Source: CAZECR01 sp964510495
GTDB lineage: Bacteria > Patescibacteriota > Patescibacteriia > Magasanikbacterales > GWA2-37-8
DNA length: 64,000 nucleotides
NCBI GenBank assembly: GCA_964510495.1
Contig: CAZECR010000003.1
Coordinates: 1-64,000 of the forward strand
Direction of reading: 5' to 3'
Shown here: in pieces, positions 41,197-48,484 of the stretch
Position numbering within the stretch: the first letter of the stretch is position 1
How the letters are laid out: each line of letters opens with the position of its first letter
Translations under genes and position numbers: made by a program
The notes under the pieces: model-generated
Told to the model about the DNA's origin: nothing
The model's database searches: none
Seen by the model: the letters and a program-made list of their open reading frames with translations, nothing else

Positions 41197-41225
41197 GTTA
41201 GAGTTAAAAACAAACCTCATCTTGA

Positions 41226-41299
41226 GGGCACTTAGCTCAGTTGGTTAGAGCATCTCGTTTACACCGAGAGGGTCGAGGGTTCGAATCCTTCAGTGCCCA
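41226..41299 (+). tRNA. tRNA-Val (anticodon TAC)
   Basis: Acceptor GGGCACT/AGTGCCC, D-stem GCTC/GAGC, anticodon stem TCTCG/CGAGA around loop TTTACAC, T-stem GAGGG/CCTTC with one wobble. CCA is not encoded. The anticodon reads GUA/GUG; its U34 is a possible target of wobble-uridine enzymes. Confidence 0.95.
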
Positions 41300-41304
41300 C
41301 ACAT

Positions 41305-41333
41305 AAAAAATCGCTTATAGTAAGCGGTTTTTT
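41305..41333 (+). terminator. Terminator of tRNA-Val(TAC)
   Basis: AAAAAATCGCTTA and TAAGCGGTTTTTT form a stem with a 3-base loop and a T-run, directly after the tRNA. Confidence 0.85.
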
Positions 41334-41344
41334 TGTTTATACCC

Positions 41345-41373
41345 TTGACGGAGTAGCAAAAAAGTGGTACCCA
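41345..41373 (+). promoter_or_regulatory. Possible promoter of orphan G
   Basis: CCCTTGACG has a good -35, but at 17 bases the -10 is only TACCCA. Its position just after the tRNA terminator supports it. Confidence 0.4.
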
Positions 41374-41439
41374 ACAATATCCATAAAAATTGATTGTTCT
41401 TTTGATTGTGCAATAGTTTTGAACCGTTAAGGAGCAGGG

Positions 41440-41477
41440 GGCAGTGTGCAGTATCACGATTGGTACGACGCACTGCC
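41440..41477 (+). other. Leader hairpin of orphan G
   Basis: GGCAGTG (41440-41446) pairs with CACTGCC (41471-41477) around a 24-base loop, about 35 bases before the Shine-Dalgarno. Confidence 0.45.
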
Positions 41478-41519
41478 TTCTGTTTCGAAGTTTCCACCCT
41501 CTTCTCCAGGAGAAGTACG

Positions 41520-42089
41520 ATGCCCTCGAAAGTTCCTCCGTTTTCCACAGTGAACCTGTTCTGTTTTGCAACGCTCCATGAGCTGAAGCCCACCAAGCGA
41601 CGCGGTCCGACTATGCTCGCTGGCACCCGGGTGCGGGCGCTGTTCGACCAGCGCCAAGACCTGGTCGTTCCGGGGGTTGTGGTCATCTCGTCCAAGGCGA
41701 AGGGTGACGCGCTTGCCTTGCTGGACGGGATGCGTGTCGCCGCGTCAGTCGTGCGCAAGCCACTTCTACCGCCGCCCGCGCAGACTACACTCTGCCGCGA
41801 TGCCATGAGCGCTATCCGCGCGAAGAGCCTGCCCTCCCTGCTCGTCGTGGCGGATCCCCTCACTCTTTTTACCTTCCTCGATGAGGCAGTGATGCTTCCG
41901 GAAGGGTCGAGCTGGCTTATCTACTACCAGGAGGCTTACCCACGCATAATGGGGTCTTTGTATCAGATTGAGGTCTCGTTCAACGAGCGGGGAGCAAGGG
42001 CGGTCAGCATGCTCAGTCACGGCAACATGACGGGCGACCGGGTGCGTGGAGGCGGGTCGCTTATCCCTGCTATGGCGCGGGCGGCCTAG
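41520..42089 (+). CDS. GC-rich orphan G, unknown protein
   Basis: The 189-residue protein has a basic N-terminal part (SKVPPFSTV, KPTKRRGP), a central stretch with short hydrophobic strands (LVVPGVVVISSKAKGDALAL, SLLVVADPLTLFTFLDEAV), and a Gly/Arg-rich C-terminus. There is no signal peptide and I recognise no family. The ATG at 41520 follows CCAGGAGA at good spacing; in-frame sequence upstream runs through the leader hairpin and is rejected. Strongly GC-rich codon use. It lies directly downstream of a tRNA gene and has its own U-tailed terminator. Confidence 0.65.
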   Translation: MPSKVPPFSTVNLFCFATLHELKPTKRRGPTMLAGTRVRALFDQRQDLVVPGVVVISSKAKGDALALLDGMRVAASVVRKPLLPPPAQTTLCRDAMSAIRAKSLPSLLVVADPLTLFTFLDEAVMLPEGSSWLIYYQEAYPRIMGSLYQIEVSFNERGARAVSMLSHGNMTGDRVRGGGSLIPAMARAA

Positions 42090-42120
42090 GTACTATTTCT
42101 CAATTTTCGCGCTCTTTCGT

Positions 42121-42155
42121 CGGCGGCCAGGTTCTCTGGCCGCCGTTCTGTTTTT
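42121..42155 (+). terminator. GC-rich terminator of orphan G
   Basis: CGGCGGCCAG and CTGGCCGCCG form a perfect 10-bp stem with a 5-base loop, then TTCTGTTTTT. A classic intrinsic terminator. Confidence 0.9.
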
Positions 42156-42188
42156 AAAAACAATCTGTAATAAAAAGTAAAAATACGC

Positions 42189-42194
42189 TATACT
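42189..42194 (+). promoter_or_regulatory. Probable -10 of the permease gene
   Basis: TATACT sits 23 bases before the GTG start, preceded by AAAAATACGC as in other host promoters. The -35 is unclear. Confidence 0.45.
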
Positions 42195-42216
42195 ATATGC
42201 ATATTTATTTTTTTTC

Positions 42217-43383
42217 GTGAAAAAAGTTTCTTCTCATCCTGGTAAAATTATTTCTCGCTCCGGTGGCTCAGTCGCTGAAGGAGTTTTTTTAATTACCGGC
42301 ATGACGATTGGTGCTGGGGTGCTTGGTATACCTTATGCCATCATGCAAGTAGGGCTTAAAATAGGGCTACTGTATTTACTCGGTTTTGGTGTACTTATGG
42401 TTTGCCTTAACCTGATGATCAGTGAAACTGCTGAAAATACACCGGAGCGTTTTCAATTGGCCGGGCTTGCTGGAAAGTACATTGGGTCGTGGGCGTGTAC
42501 CCTTTTGTCGCTCACGATTGTGCTGAGTAGTTATGGTGCACTCCTTGCCTATATTGTGGGTGAGGGTGAAGTGCTCAGCTTACTTATTGGTGGTAATCCT
42601 TTTTGGTGGAGTATTGCTTTTTGGGTTGTAGGAAGTATTATTATTTGGCGCGGCTTGAGCGCCGCCAAAAAAATGCAAAAATTTTTAAGTTTTTTAGTCA
42701 TTCTTATTATTACCGGACTCTCATTGTTTCTATTTCGTTCAGTGCATGTCGGTAATTGGCTCTACACCAATACTGCACAATTATTATTCCCATACGGCAT
42801 TATTTTATTTGCCCTCCACGGAAGTCCCGCAGTGATCGAGGCAAAAGCGCTCTTGGAAAATGATCCTAAGAAATTACGCAAGGCAGTAATTATAGGTAGT
42901 CTCATTCCAATAATAGTCTATGTACTCTTTGCTGCTGCTGTTGTAGGGGTGCTTGGTACAGCTACGACACCGGTTGCTACTATTGCGCTCGCAGCGCGCT
43001 TTGGTAATGGTGTATTGTTCATAAGTAATTTATTCGCACTCTTTGCAATGGCAACGAGCTTTGTAGGTCTTGGTATCGCTCTCAAAGAAAGTTTATTGTG
43101 GGATGATCACCTCAGTCCAGTTATAAGTAGTGGGCTCGTTTTTATTGTGCCCATTATTCTTTTTGTGGCTGGTCTCAGAAATTTTATTAGTATTTTAAAT
43201 GTTGTTGGTGCTTTGTTTATCGCTTTTGAAGTGCTCATAATGATCTTGGTATATTGGCGTGCGAAGGCACGGGGCGTATTTGGAGCGCGTCCTTTCAGTC
43301 GTTTTCCGGCTTGGTTTTTAACGGGAGCAGTTTGTGTGCTCGTGATTGCAGGTATTGTCTTTAGCTTGCTTCAGAATTTTTAA
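42217..43383 (+). CDS. Amino-acid permease (aromatic amino acid/APC type)
   Basis: The 388-residue protein has about eleven membrane helices. The first helix carries GMTIGAGVLGIPYA, the signature of the tryptophan/tyrosine permease and related APC-superfamily transporters. It probably imports an amino acid, which fits a reduced CPR genome that relies on uptake; the specificity is unknown. It starts at GTG without an SD. A gap of about 250 bases separates it from metK. Confidence 0.82.
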   Translation: MKKVSSHPGKIISRSGGSVAEGVFLITGMTIGAGVLGIPYAIMQVGLKIGLLYLLGFGVLMVCLNLMISETAENTPERFQLAGLAGKYIGSWACTLLSLTIVLSSYGALLAYIVGEGEVLSLLIGGNPFWWSIAFWVVGSIIIWRGLSAAKKMQKFLSFLVILIITGLSLFLFRSVHVGNWLYTNTAQLLFPYGIILFALHGSPAVIEAKALLENDPKKLRKAVIIGSLIPIIVYVLFAAAVVGVLGTATTPVATIALAARFGNGVLFISNLFALFAMATSFVGLGIALKESLLWDDHLSPVISSGLVFIVPIILFVAGLRNFISILNVVGALFIAFEVLIMILVYWRAKARGVFGARPFSRFPAWFLTGAVCVLVIAGIVFSLLQNF

Positions 43384-43397
43384 TTCGCTATATGCTG

Positions 43398-43425
43398 TTG
43401 TATAATTTGTACATAAGCGTATACT
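43398..43425 (+). promoter_or_regulatory. Possible metK promoter
   Basis: TTGTAT, 16-base spacer, TATACT. It would give a leader of about 200 bases, long for this genome. Confidence 0.45.
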
Positions 43426-43531
43426 TTGTTATAAGCGTTGTGTTTTTAGTCGTAAGATGGTGTTAGTTGTTGGCTGATTACATTGTTTGCCACGGTCGAT
43501 CAAACAATTATTGTTCAACAACTTCCTTGGC

Positions 43532-43551
43532 CCTGCCTATCGGCAGACAGG
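43532..43551. repeat. Short palindromic repeat-like element in the metK leader
   Basis: CCTGCCTATCGGCAGACAGG contains CTGCC/GGCAG and ends in AGG, similar to small elements dispersed in CPR genomes. It is followed by further GC-rich hairpin sequence up to about 43584, unlike the AT-rich flanks. Confidence 0.4.
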
Positions 43552-43599
43552 TTCGCTCATGCTCTGAAGAGCGCTGGCTGCCAGCTTCTATCTACTACT

Positions 43600-43628
43600 A
43601 AAAATAAAACACGCATTGTTTTATTTTT
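43600..43628 (+). promoter_or_regulatory. AT-rich terminator-like hairpin just before metK
   Basis: AAAAATAAAACA pairs perfectly with TGTTTTATTTTT around a 5-base loop and runs into T residues, ending 10 bases before the metK ATG. It could be an attenuator, but the stem is nearly all A-T and may be weak. Confidence 0.4.
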
Positions 43629-43638
43629 TTGTATTTGT

Positions 43639-44787
43639 ATGTCTCATTTTATTTTTACATCGGAATCTGTAACCGAAGGGCACCCCGATAAAATATGTGA
43701 TCAGATTTCCGATGCTATTCTCGATGAAATTCTCAAACAAGATAAAAATGCTCACGCTGGCATTGAATGTTTTACGACCACTGGCCTCGTTATTATTGGC
43801 GGGGAAATTAAAACAACTGCCACTATCGATGCGCAAAAAATTGCACGCCGCGTCTTACATGATATTGGATACACAAGTGCGTGCTATGGCATTGACGCCG
43901 AGTACAGCAGTATTATGTCGACGATTCACCAGCAGTCACCTGACATCGATCAAGGAGTTACGCGGGGAAGTGTCGAAAAACAAGGAGCGGGGGACCAAGG
44001 ACTTATGTTCGGTTATGCGAGTAACGAAACATCCGAACTGATGCCCCTTCCGATTAGCTTGGCGCACGCACTCGCTCGTCGCCTCACAGAAGTTCGTAAG
44101 AAAAATATTTTGAAGTATCTTCGGCCCGATGGTAAAACCCAAGTGGCTATCGAATACATTGATAATAAACCAGTGCGTTTAAAAAATGTAGTCGTGTCAG
44201 CGCAGCATGATGAAAAAGTTTCGCTATCGCAATTACGAGCAGATATTATTAAGCACGTTATCAAACCCGTGTGTGCTCAGTATATCGACGCTCAAACAGA
44301 ATTTCACATTAACATGACGGGTCGTTTTGTAATTGGCGGTCCTCATGGGGACGCTGGTCTTACTGGCCGTAAGATTATTGTCGACACCTATGGCGGCATG
44401 GGGCGGCACGGTGGTGGGTGTTTTTCGGGTAAGGATGCTTCCAAGGTTGATCGGTCGGGTGCGTACATGGCGCGGTATGTCGCCAAGAATATTGTAGCTG
44501 CCGGTCTTGCCGAGCGTGCTGAAGTTCAGATTGCCTACGTCATTGGGAGGGCCGAGCCAACAAGTATAGCGGTACATACATTTGGTACTGGTAAAATTGC
44601 CGACGAGCAATTGGTTAAGCTGGTTTCTGCCGTTTTTGATTTTCGTCCCGGGAAAATAATTGAGCACCTGCAACTGCTACGTCCAATCTATCGTTCTACG
44701 GCTACCTATGGCCATTTCGGTCGACCTGAATTTCCCTGGGAAAAAATTGATCAGATTAAAAAACTTCAGCAATTAGCTAAGAAATAA
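43639..44787 (+). CDS. metK: S-adenosylmethionine synthetase
   Basis: The 382-residue enzyme makes SAM from methionine and ATP. Seen: VTEGHPDKICDQISDAILD (about 11-29), GAGDQGLMFGYA, and the P-loop-like block HGGGCFSGKDASKVDRSGAY. Length matches the family. The start at 43639 gives the usual N-terminus FTSESVTEGHPDK. It supplies SAM for the Elp3 and Trm9-like enzymes, among others. The long leader with a terminator-like hairpin hints at regulation. Confidence 0.96.
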   Translation: MSHFIFTSESVTEGHPDKICDQISDAILDEILKQDKNAHAGIECFTTTGLVIIGGEIKTTATIDAQKIARRVLHDIGYTSACYGIDAEYSSIMSTIHQQSPDIDQGVTRGSVEKQGAGDQGLMFGYASNETSELMPLPISLAHALARRLTEVRKKNILKYLRPDGKTQVAIEYIDNKPVRLKNVVVSAQHDEKVSLSQLRADIIKHVIKPVCAQYIDAQTEFHINMTGRFVIGGPHGDAGLTGRKIIVDTYGGMGRHGGGCFSGKDASKVDRSGAYMARYVAKNIVAAGLAERAEVQIAYVIGRAEPTSIAVHTFGTGKIADEQLVKLVSAVFDFRPGKIIEHLQLLRPIYRSTATYGHFGRPEFPWEKIDQIKKLQQLAKK

Positions 44788-44798
44788 AACGGTATTTT

Positions 44799-44832
44799 AG
44801 AACCATTCCTGAAAGGGAATGGTTCTTTTTTT
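44799..44832 (+). terminator. Terminator of metK
   Basis: AGAACCATTCC and GGAATGGTTCT form an 11-bp stem followed by seven or more T residues. Confidence 0.92.
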
Positions 44833-44863
44833 GCTAGAAATAAAGGTTATTTTGAGACTATCC

Positions 44864-44892
44864 TTGACAAAGCACCTAAAAAGTGCTAGGTT
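44864..44892 (+). promoter_or_regulatory. Promoter of orphan H
   Basis: TTGACA, 17-base spacer, TAGGTT with TGC before the -10; about 120 bases before the ATG. Confidence 0.65.
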
Positions 44893-44913
44893 TGTTCGTC
44901 GTTCTTTTACAAC

Positions 44914-44967
44914 AAGGTGTTTTTCGTCAAGTGTTTGTTGCAACGAATTTCTGACGAAACGCACCTT
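44914..44967 (+). promoter_or_regulatory. Leader hairpin of orphan H
   Basis: AAGGTGTTTTTCGTCA (44914-44929) and TGACGAAACGCACCTT (44952-44967) pair at 14 of 16 positions. It lies between the predicted transcription start and the Shine-Dalgarno. No T-run follows, so a role in stability or translation is likelier than termination. Confidence 0.55.
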
Positions 44968-45013
44968 ACTGTCTCGGTGCCAAGAATCCAAAACTCTCTC
45001 GGGGAGGTGTTCC

Positions 45014-45700
45014 ATGTCCGGAGCCACAGCTTCTTCCACAACCCATGATTTCGTTCCTGCGCCTGATCGGGTAGGACGAAAGCTGCGAATCGGCATGTCT
45101 TTGCAAGAGTGGCTTCAGGAAGAAGAAGCCGAACTTCAGCAGCAGATCGTCGATCTGCGTCTCAAAGTCGAGCAGGCTCAGCGTGAGCTGGGAGCTGCTC
45201 GCGCAGAAAATGCCGCGCTCAGTGTTCGTGCCGTAGCCACCACCACTGCCCTCGCCCAGACAAAACAGCGCCAGGAAAGGCTCGTCAGCGAGCTCGTAGT
45301 GTTGCGGCAGCGTGCTAGCCGTACGGCCAAGGAGCATACCCAGGTCCTCCTGCGCGAGCTCGATGAGACAGCACGTCTCAGGAGCCAGCTGCGGGGTGCG
45401 CGTTCCGCCACCCTCACCTGGGCGCTCTTCACCCTGCTCGTCACTGCGCTCGGGGCGCTCGGTTTCTTCGGTGTTTATCAGCCGCTTCTTGCAGACAGAG
45501 CGGGGTTACGCCGCGAACTCACCGCTACCCAAAACAAGGAGGCGCTCGCCACCGCCAATCAGGCAGTGGATCAGGGCGCTATCGCACGCCTGCAGCTCGA
45601 GAACGCCGGTCTCCGAAGTGTCATCGATCGAGCAGCGCAGCAGCAGCCCACGCCCGTAGCGTGCGTCAAGAAGGCCAAGAAGAATCGGAAGCGGCGCTAG
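45014..45700 (+). CDS. Coiled-coil single-pass membrane protein (GC-rich orphan H)
   Basis: The 228-residue protein has a long coiled coil (about 30-130; QQQIVDLRLKVEQAQRELGA, heptads of Leu/Val), one membrane helix (about 134-156, TWALFTLLVTALGALGFFGV), a second helical coil (about 158-205) and a Lys/Arg-rich C-terminal tail (KKAKKNRKRR). There is no signal peptide. It resembles small membrane scaffold proteins, but I recognise no family. The ATG at 45014 follows GGGGAGGTG; codons are strongly GC-rich. It has its own promoter, a folded leader and 3' hairpins. Confidence 0.7.
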   Translation: MSGATASSTTHDFVPAPDRVGRKLRIGMSLQEWLQEEEAELQQQIVDLRLKVEQAQRELGAARAENAALSVRAVATTTALAQTKQRQERLVSELVVLRQRASRTAKEHTQVLLRELDETARLRSQLRGARSATLTWALFTLLVTALGALGFFGVYQPLLADRAGLRRELTATQNKEALATANQAVDQGAIARLQLENAGLRSVIDRAAQQQPTPVACVKKAKKNRKRR

Positions 45701-45774
45701 CGCCCTCTGCACGACGGCCGTACTTACATCATCCCACCAGAGCCAAGAGAAAAACTTTTGGTTCGGCTCGGGTC

Positions 45775-45838
45775 ACTCTCCAGTAGATCCAAGCTTTTAC
45801 TACTTTTAGCAAGGTGGTAAAAGTTTCTACTGGAGAGT
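45775..45838 (+). other. Long hairpin after orphan H
   Basis: ACTCTCCAGTAG pairs with CTACTGGAGAGT, and inside it CTTTTAC pairs with GTAAAAG. It lies about 75 bases past the stop, with no T-run. Confidence 0.55.
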
Positions 45839-45844
45839 TGAAAT

Positions 45845-45877
45845 AAAAAATCCATGTACAAAGTGCATGGATTTTTT
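45845..45877. terminator. Bidirectional terminator between orphan H and the repeat protein
   Basis: AAAAAATCCATGTAC and GTGCATGGATTTTTT form a strong stem with a 3-base loop, with A and T runs on each side. Confidence 0.9.
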
Positions 45878-45897
45878 TATAGTGAAAATGAAATTCT

Positions 45898-47640
45898 TTA
45901 AGGTTGTACTACCTTTGATCCTGAATTTGACCCACGGTCATTGGTTCGAAGGACGTTGGTGATAGGGCCGGCGTTTAAACTAAAATCTTTACTGACGACG
46001 GCGTCACTACCTGAGAAGGAAATGTTTTTAACAAGTGTGATATTTTTTCCAGTCATTGTGTTGTTTGGTATCGCCTCAACTTCAAAGTACCAGCCTGTTT
46101 TTGTACCGGGAGGAATTTCGCGCATCTCCCAGGTAAGTGTCTGTCCATTTCCAGCGAGCGGAGAACCAAGCGTAACACTTTGCTTTCCGGTGAAAGTTAT
46201 GCCGCTCGGTAGGCTTATTGTTAATTTGTTATCTTCAACTGAATTAATGGTGTTGAATAACTCTACGAAAATCCAGTATTTTGTACTTTCACCAACTTCA
46301 GGCGGGAGAGGACCTCTGCCCAGCTGGTCGCCCTCAGGAGTAAAGTATCTGGTCTGAGTGGTAAGCGTTAGATCGGTAGCGAGTGGTAATGAAATAGCTG
46401 TGCCGTTCGTAGAAAATTGTTGGTCAGTAAGACCGGTAGTGCCGCCTTCAATCACCGGTGTAATGACTAGGCGTGGCGCACTTTTAGCCGCAGAAAAATT
46501 CGGTAAAATGTAGAAAAGTATATTCAGTGTATCTCCTGTTCCCGGTGCAGCAGTGGCAAGCGGGGTTCTGCGATTGCTGTTAATAATAAGTGAGCCGTTT
46601 TCAATTGTAAGTTGGTTTTCGCGCGCTGTTTTAGTAAGATCTACGATCCCGGCTGTAGGAGTGATCTTAATGCGTAATTGACTAAGGGTAAAGGAGGAAG
46701 TGTTTTTCCAACTAATCTCAGTAGGAATTTCTTGGCCCGGTTCAATATAGGGAAGCTGTTTCAATACTTTGATTTCAGAGGAAACGCTTGGAACAAAAAC
46801 CGTCAAGGTTCTTTCTTCGCTTGATTGTATAATCGGTTGATTGTTGGCAATTATTTTTGAACGGATTGTTATCTTGTAATCACCGGCTGTAGCGGGTGCC
46901 TGGAGTGTACCGGTAACGGTTTTTGTTTCTCCTGGTGCGAGCATGATATTTTTATTTCCTGCTTCGCTAATGAGTGGAGTAGTCCAGGTGTCTTCTAAAC
47001 TGATTCCGTTGACTGGAGCGGCTCCGGTATTTTTAATGGTGTAGGTAAAGGGTAATTGTTGTCCGGCAAATGTCGTTGTAGCAATTGTTAATGTGTCTTC
47101 GAAAATGCTATCTGGCAGCGTTACAAAAAATGAAGCAAATTTTTGTTCCGTCGAGCTACCTTTCTCTGTTTGGTAGGAAAGGGTAGCGAGAATTCGTTCA
47201 TCACTTTTTGGTTCGGCAAAGAGTATGCCATAAATATCTGCCTGACCTTTGGCACCGGGTTTGATGTCTTGAAGGGCAAGAATTGAGTCTGTGGAAAAAA
47301 TATTCTCAGGAGTTTTTGTGCGGTCAACAATAAAGCCGTCAGGTAAATGCACGGCTAAGTTTGGGTGCGTCAGAGCAAACTTGCTGCGGTTGGTATAACT
47401 CACACTCAGGCGTACCGGTTCACCACTTTTAATACGCGTGTCTCCTAGGCTAATTTTTAAATCAATTAACTCAGTAATGCCTGGCTTCCAGAAGAAAAAG
47501 AAGAGACTGCTGCCGAGCATGACTACTGCAGTAAACAAAAGAAATAGGTCAAAGATAAATAATTTTTTAGGATTTTTGTACACCCCATGATAATGGTGGT
47601 GGTAATGTTTATGAAAAAATTTGTAAATAAATTTAAACAT
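45898..47640 (-). CDS. Membrane-anchored protein with beta-sandwich repeats
   Basis: The 580-residue protein has a short cytoplasmic N-terminus with a His cluster (FHKHYHHHYHG, about residues 9-19), one membrane helix (about 27-51) and a long outer part of repeated Ig-like/DUF11-type units. Typical strands read GEPVRLSVSYTNRS, LPFTYTIKNTGAAPVNGISL and IPTEISWKNTSSFTLSQLRI. DUF11-type repeats are common in surface proteins. The His cluster might bind metal. The ATG lacks an SD; a promoter lies about 55 bases upstream. Role: probably a cell-envelope structural protein. Confidence 0.75.
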   Translation of the reverse strand: MFKFIYKFFHKHYHHHYHGVYKNPKKLFIFDLFLLFTAVVMLGSSLFFFFWKPGITELIDLKISLGDTRIKSGEPVRLSVSYTNRSKFALTHPNLAVHLPDGFIVDRTKTPENIFSTDSILALQDIKPGAKGQADIYGILFAEPKSDERILATLSYQTEKGSSTEQKFASFFVTLPDSIFEDTLTIATTTFAGQQLPFTYTIKNTGAAPVNGISLEDTWTTPLISEAGNKNIMLAPGETKTVTGTLQAPATAGDYKITIRSKIIANNQPIIQSSEERTLTVFVPSVSSEIKVLKQLPYIEPGQEIPTEISWKNTSSFTLSQLRIKITPTAGIVDLTKTARENQLTIENGSLIINSNRRTPLATAAPGTGDTLNILFYILPNFSAAKSAPRLVITPVIEGGTTGLTDQQFSTNGTAISLPLATDLTLTTQTRYFTPEGDQLGRGPLPPEVGESTKYWIFVELFNTINSVEDNKLTISLPSGITFTGKQSVTLGSPLAGNGQTLTWEMREIPPGTKTGWYFEVEAIPNNTMTGKNITLVKNISFSGSDAVVSKDFSLNAGPITNVLRTNDRGSNSGSKVVQP

Positions 47641-47694
47641 ACCTAAAGATTTGAGAGCGTACTCGTCTGCTTAGAACAGACAAAAGTTGGCTCT

Positions 47695-47724
47695 AGTATA
47701 GTCTTAAAAACCTCATTTTGTCAA
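47695..47724 (-). promoter_or_regulatory. Promoter of the repeat-protein gene
   Basis: On the minus strand TTGACA, 18-base spacer, TATACT. Confidence 0.7.
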
Positions 47725-47726
47725 AC

Positions 47727-47749
47727 AAAAAACCTTCAGGTGTTGAAGG
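47727..47749 (-). terminator. Terminator of the HTH gene
   Basis: CCTTCA/TGAAGG stem with a 5-base loop; on the minus strand it is followed by a T-run (AAAAAA at 47727-47732 on the plus strand). Confidence 0.6.
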
Positions 47750-47759
47750 CTTTTGTTTG

Positions 47760-48137
47760 CTATTTTTCTGTTTCAGAAGAGTCCTGGGCATCTGGTAGAG
47801 GCGGGGGAGCAGGTATTGTGCCAGCGCCTTCTTGACCCGTTTTAGCCACTGATTTAGGATTAGGTGAGAAAAGCGGGTTCTTTATTTTCCACCTGTCTAC
47901 AAATTGCCCAATTCCTTTTTTAGCCAGTTTATTTTGAATAGTAATATGCCGCTGAGACCATTTTACAAGGTTTTCAAAGTTAAGTTTGTAACGTCCGCCT
48001 ACAACAACATAGGTTATTTCCTGGGCTTTGATAGCGCGACGAATTGTTTGGGTATTAACTCCAAAAAGCCTGGCGGCTTCAGAAATTGAAACGCGGATCA
48101 TTTCTTTTGATTCCAAGGGCTTTGCCGGAGGATTCAT
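47760..48137 (-). CDS. Helix-turn-helix DNA-binding regulator (excisionase/MerR-like)
   Basis: The 125-residue protein has a winged-helix DNA-binding domain at about residues 14-62 (VSISEAARLFGVNTQTIRRA, then VVGGRYKLNFENLVKW), the pattern of excisionase/MerR-like domains. A basic linker and a Pro/Gln-rich, disordered C-terminus follow. There is no ligand domain. It starts a few bases from the first of three inverted repeats (TTTGTATA-N8-TATACAAA) that fill the gap to the sigma-factor gene, so it probably represses itself and perhaps the sigma gene. That is inferred from position. No SD. Confidence 0.78.
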   Translation of the reverse strand: MNPPAKPLESKEMIRVSISEAARLFGVNTQTIRRAIKAQEITYVVVGGRYKLNFENLVKWSQRHITIQNKLAKKGIGQFVDRWKIKNPLFSPNPKSVAKTGQEGAGTIPAPPPLPDAQDSSETEK

Positions 48138-48143
48138 ATAGTG

Positions 48144-48167
48144 TTTGTGTATATTAGTCTAGACAAA
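48144..48167. promoter_or_regulatory. Operator O1 (degenerate copy)
   Basis: TTTGTGTA-N8-TAGACAAA, a worn copy of TTTGTATA-N8-TATACAAA. It lies 7 bases upstream of the HTH gene start, where it would overlap that gene's promoter. Confidence 0.6.
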
Positions 48168-48224
48168 TACTAACATATAATCAGTTGTTTGTCAATGTCC
48201 AAGTCTCGGTTCTATTCGGAGTAT

Positions 48225-48264
48225 TTACCTTATTTGTATACACTAGTGTATACAAATAAGGTAA
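48225..48264. promoter_or_regulatory. Operator O2 within a perfect 40-bp palindrome
   Basis: The 20 bases before position 48245 (TTACCTTATTTGTATACACT) are the exact reverse complement of the 20 after. TTTGTATA at 48233-48240 and TATACAAA at 48249-48256 are the half-sites, separated by 8 bases. Confidence 0.75.
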
Positions 48265-48301
48265 GAAGCTTTATAAAATAAGGTTTTTTGTATACGTATT
48301 G

Positions 48302-48325
48302 TTTGTATATACTATTCTATACAAA
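48302..48325. promoter_or_regulatory. Operator O3
   Basis: TTTGTATA-N8-TATACAAA with perfect half-sites and the same 8-base spacer as O2. A lone half-site TTTGTATA is also present at 48287-48294. Confidence 0.72.
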
Positions 48326-48484
48326 TATGATTTTAGGTCAGGTTTACTGTTAAGGAACACGGCAAATGCCCTTTTAAATTTTTTTACTAGGTAGAATATT
48401 GGGCTAGTTTATTTGACGTTAAGGCGTTTTTTTGCTAGTATTTACCTTAGTACGGTCGTTGTTTATCTCTCAAAAATCAATGTC
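48326..48484. other. Intergenic stretch with no further recognised element
   Basis: The rest of the 425-base gap between the HTH gene and the sigma gene (48138-48562) is AT-rich. Apart from the operators and the promoter at 48485 I see no gene or clear hairpin in it. Confidence 0.5.

Noticed and set aside
41226..41299. Integrase- or transposase-mediated insertion next to the tRNA genes
   Set aside because: No recombinase gene, inverted-repeat ends or duplicated tRNA 3' end is visible near either tRNA locus.
41406..41519. An upstream extension of orphan G, and likewise 44819-45013 for orphan H and 36016-36054 for orphan E
   Set aside because: These stretches hold leader hairpins, promoters or terminators, and the downstream ATGs have clear Shine-Dalgarno sites.
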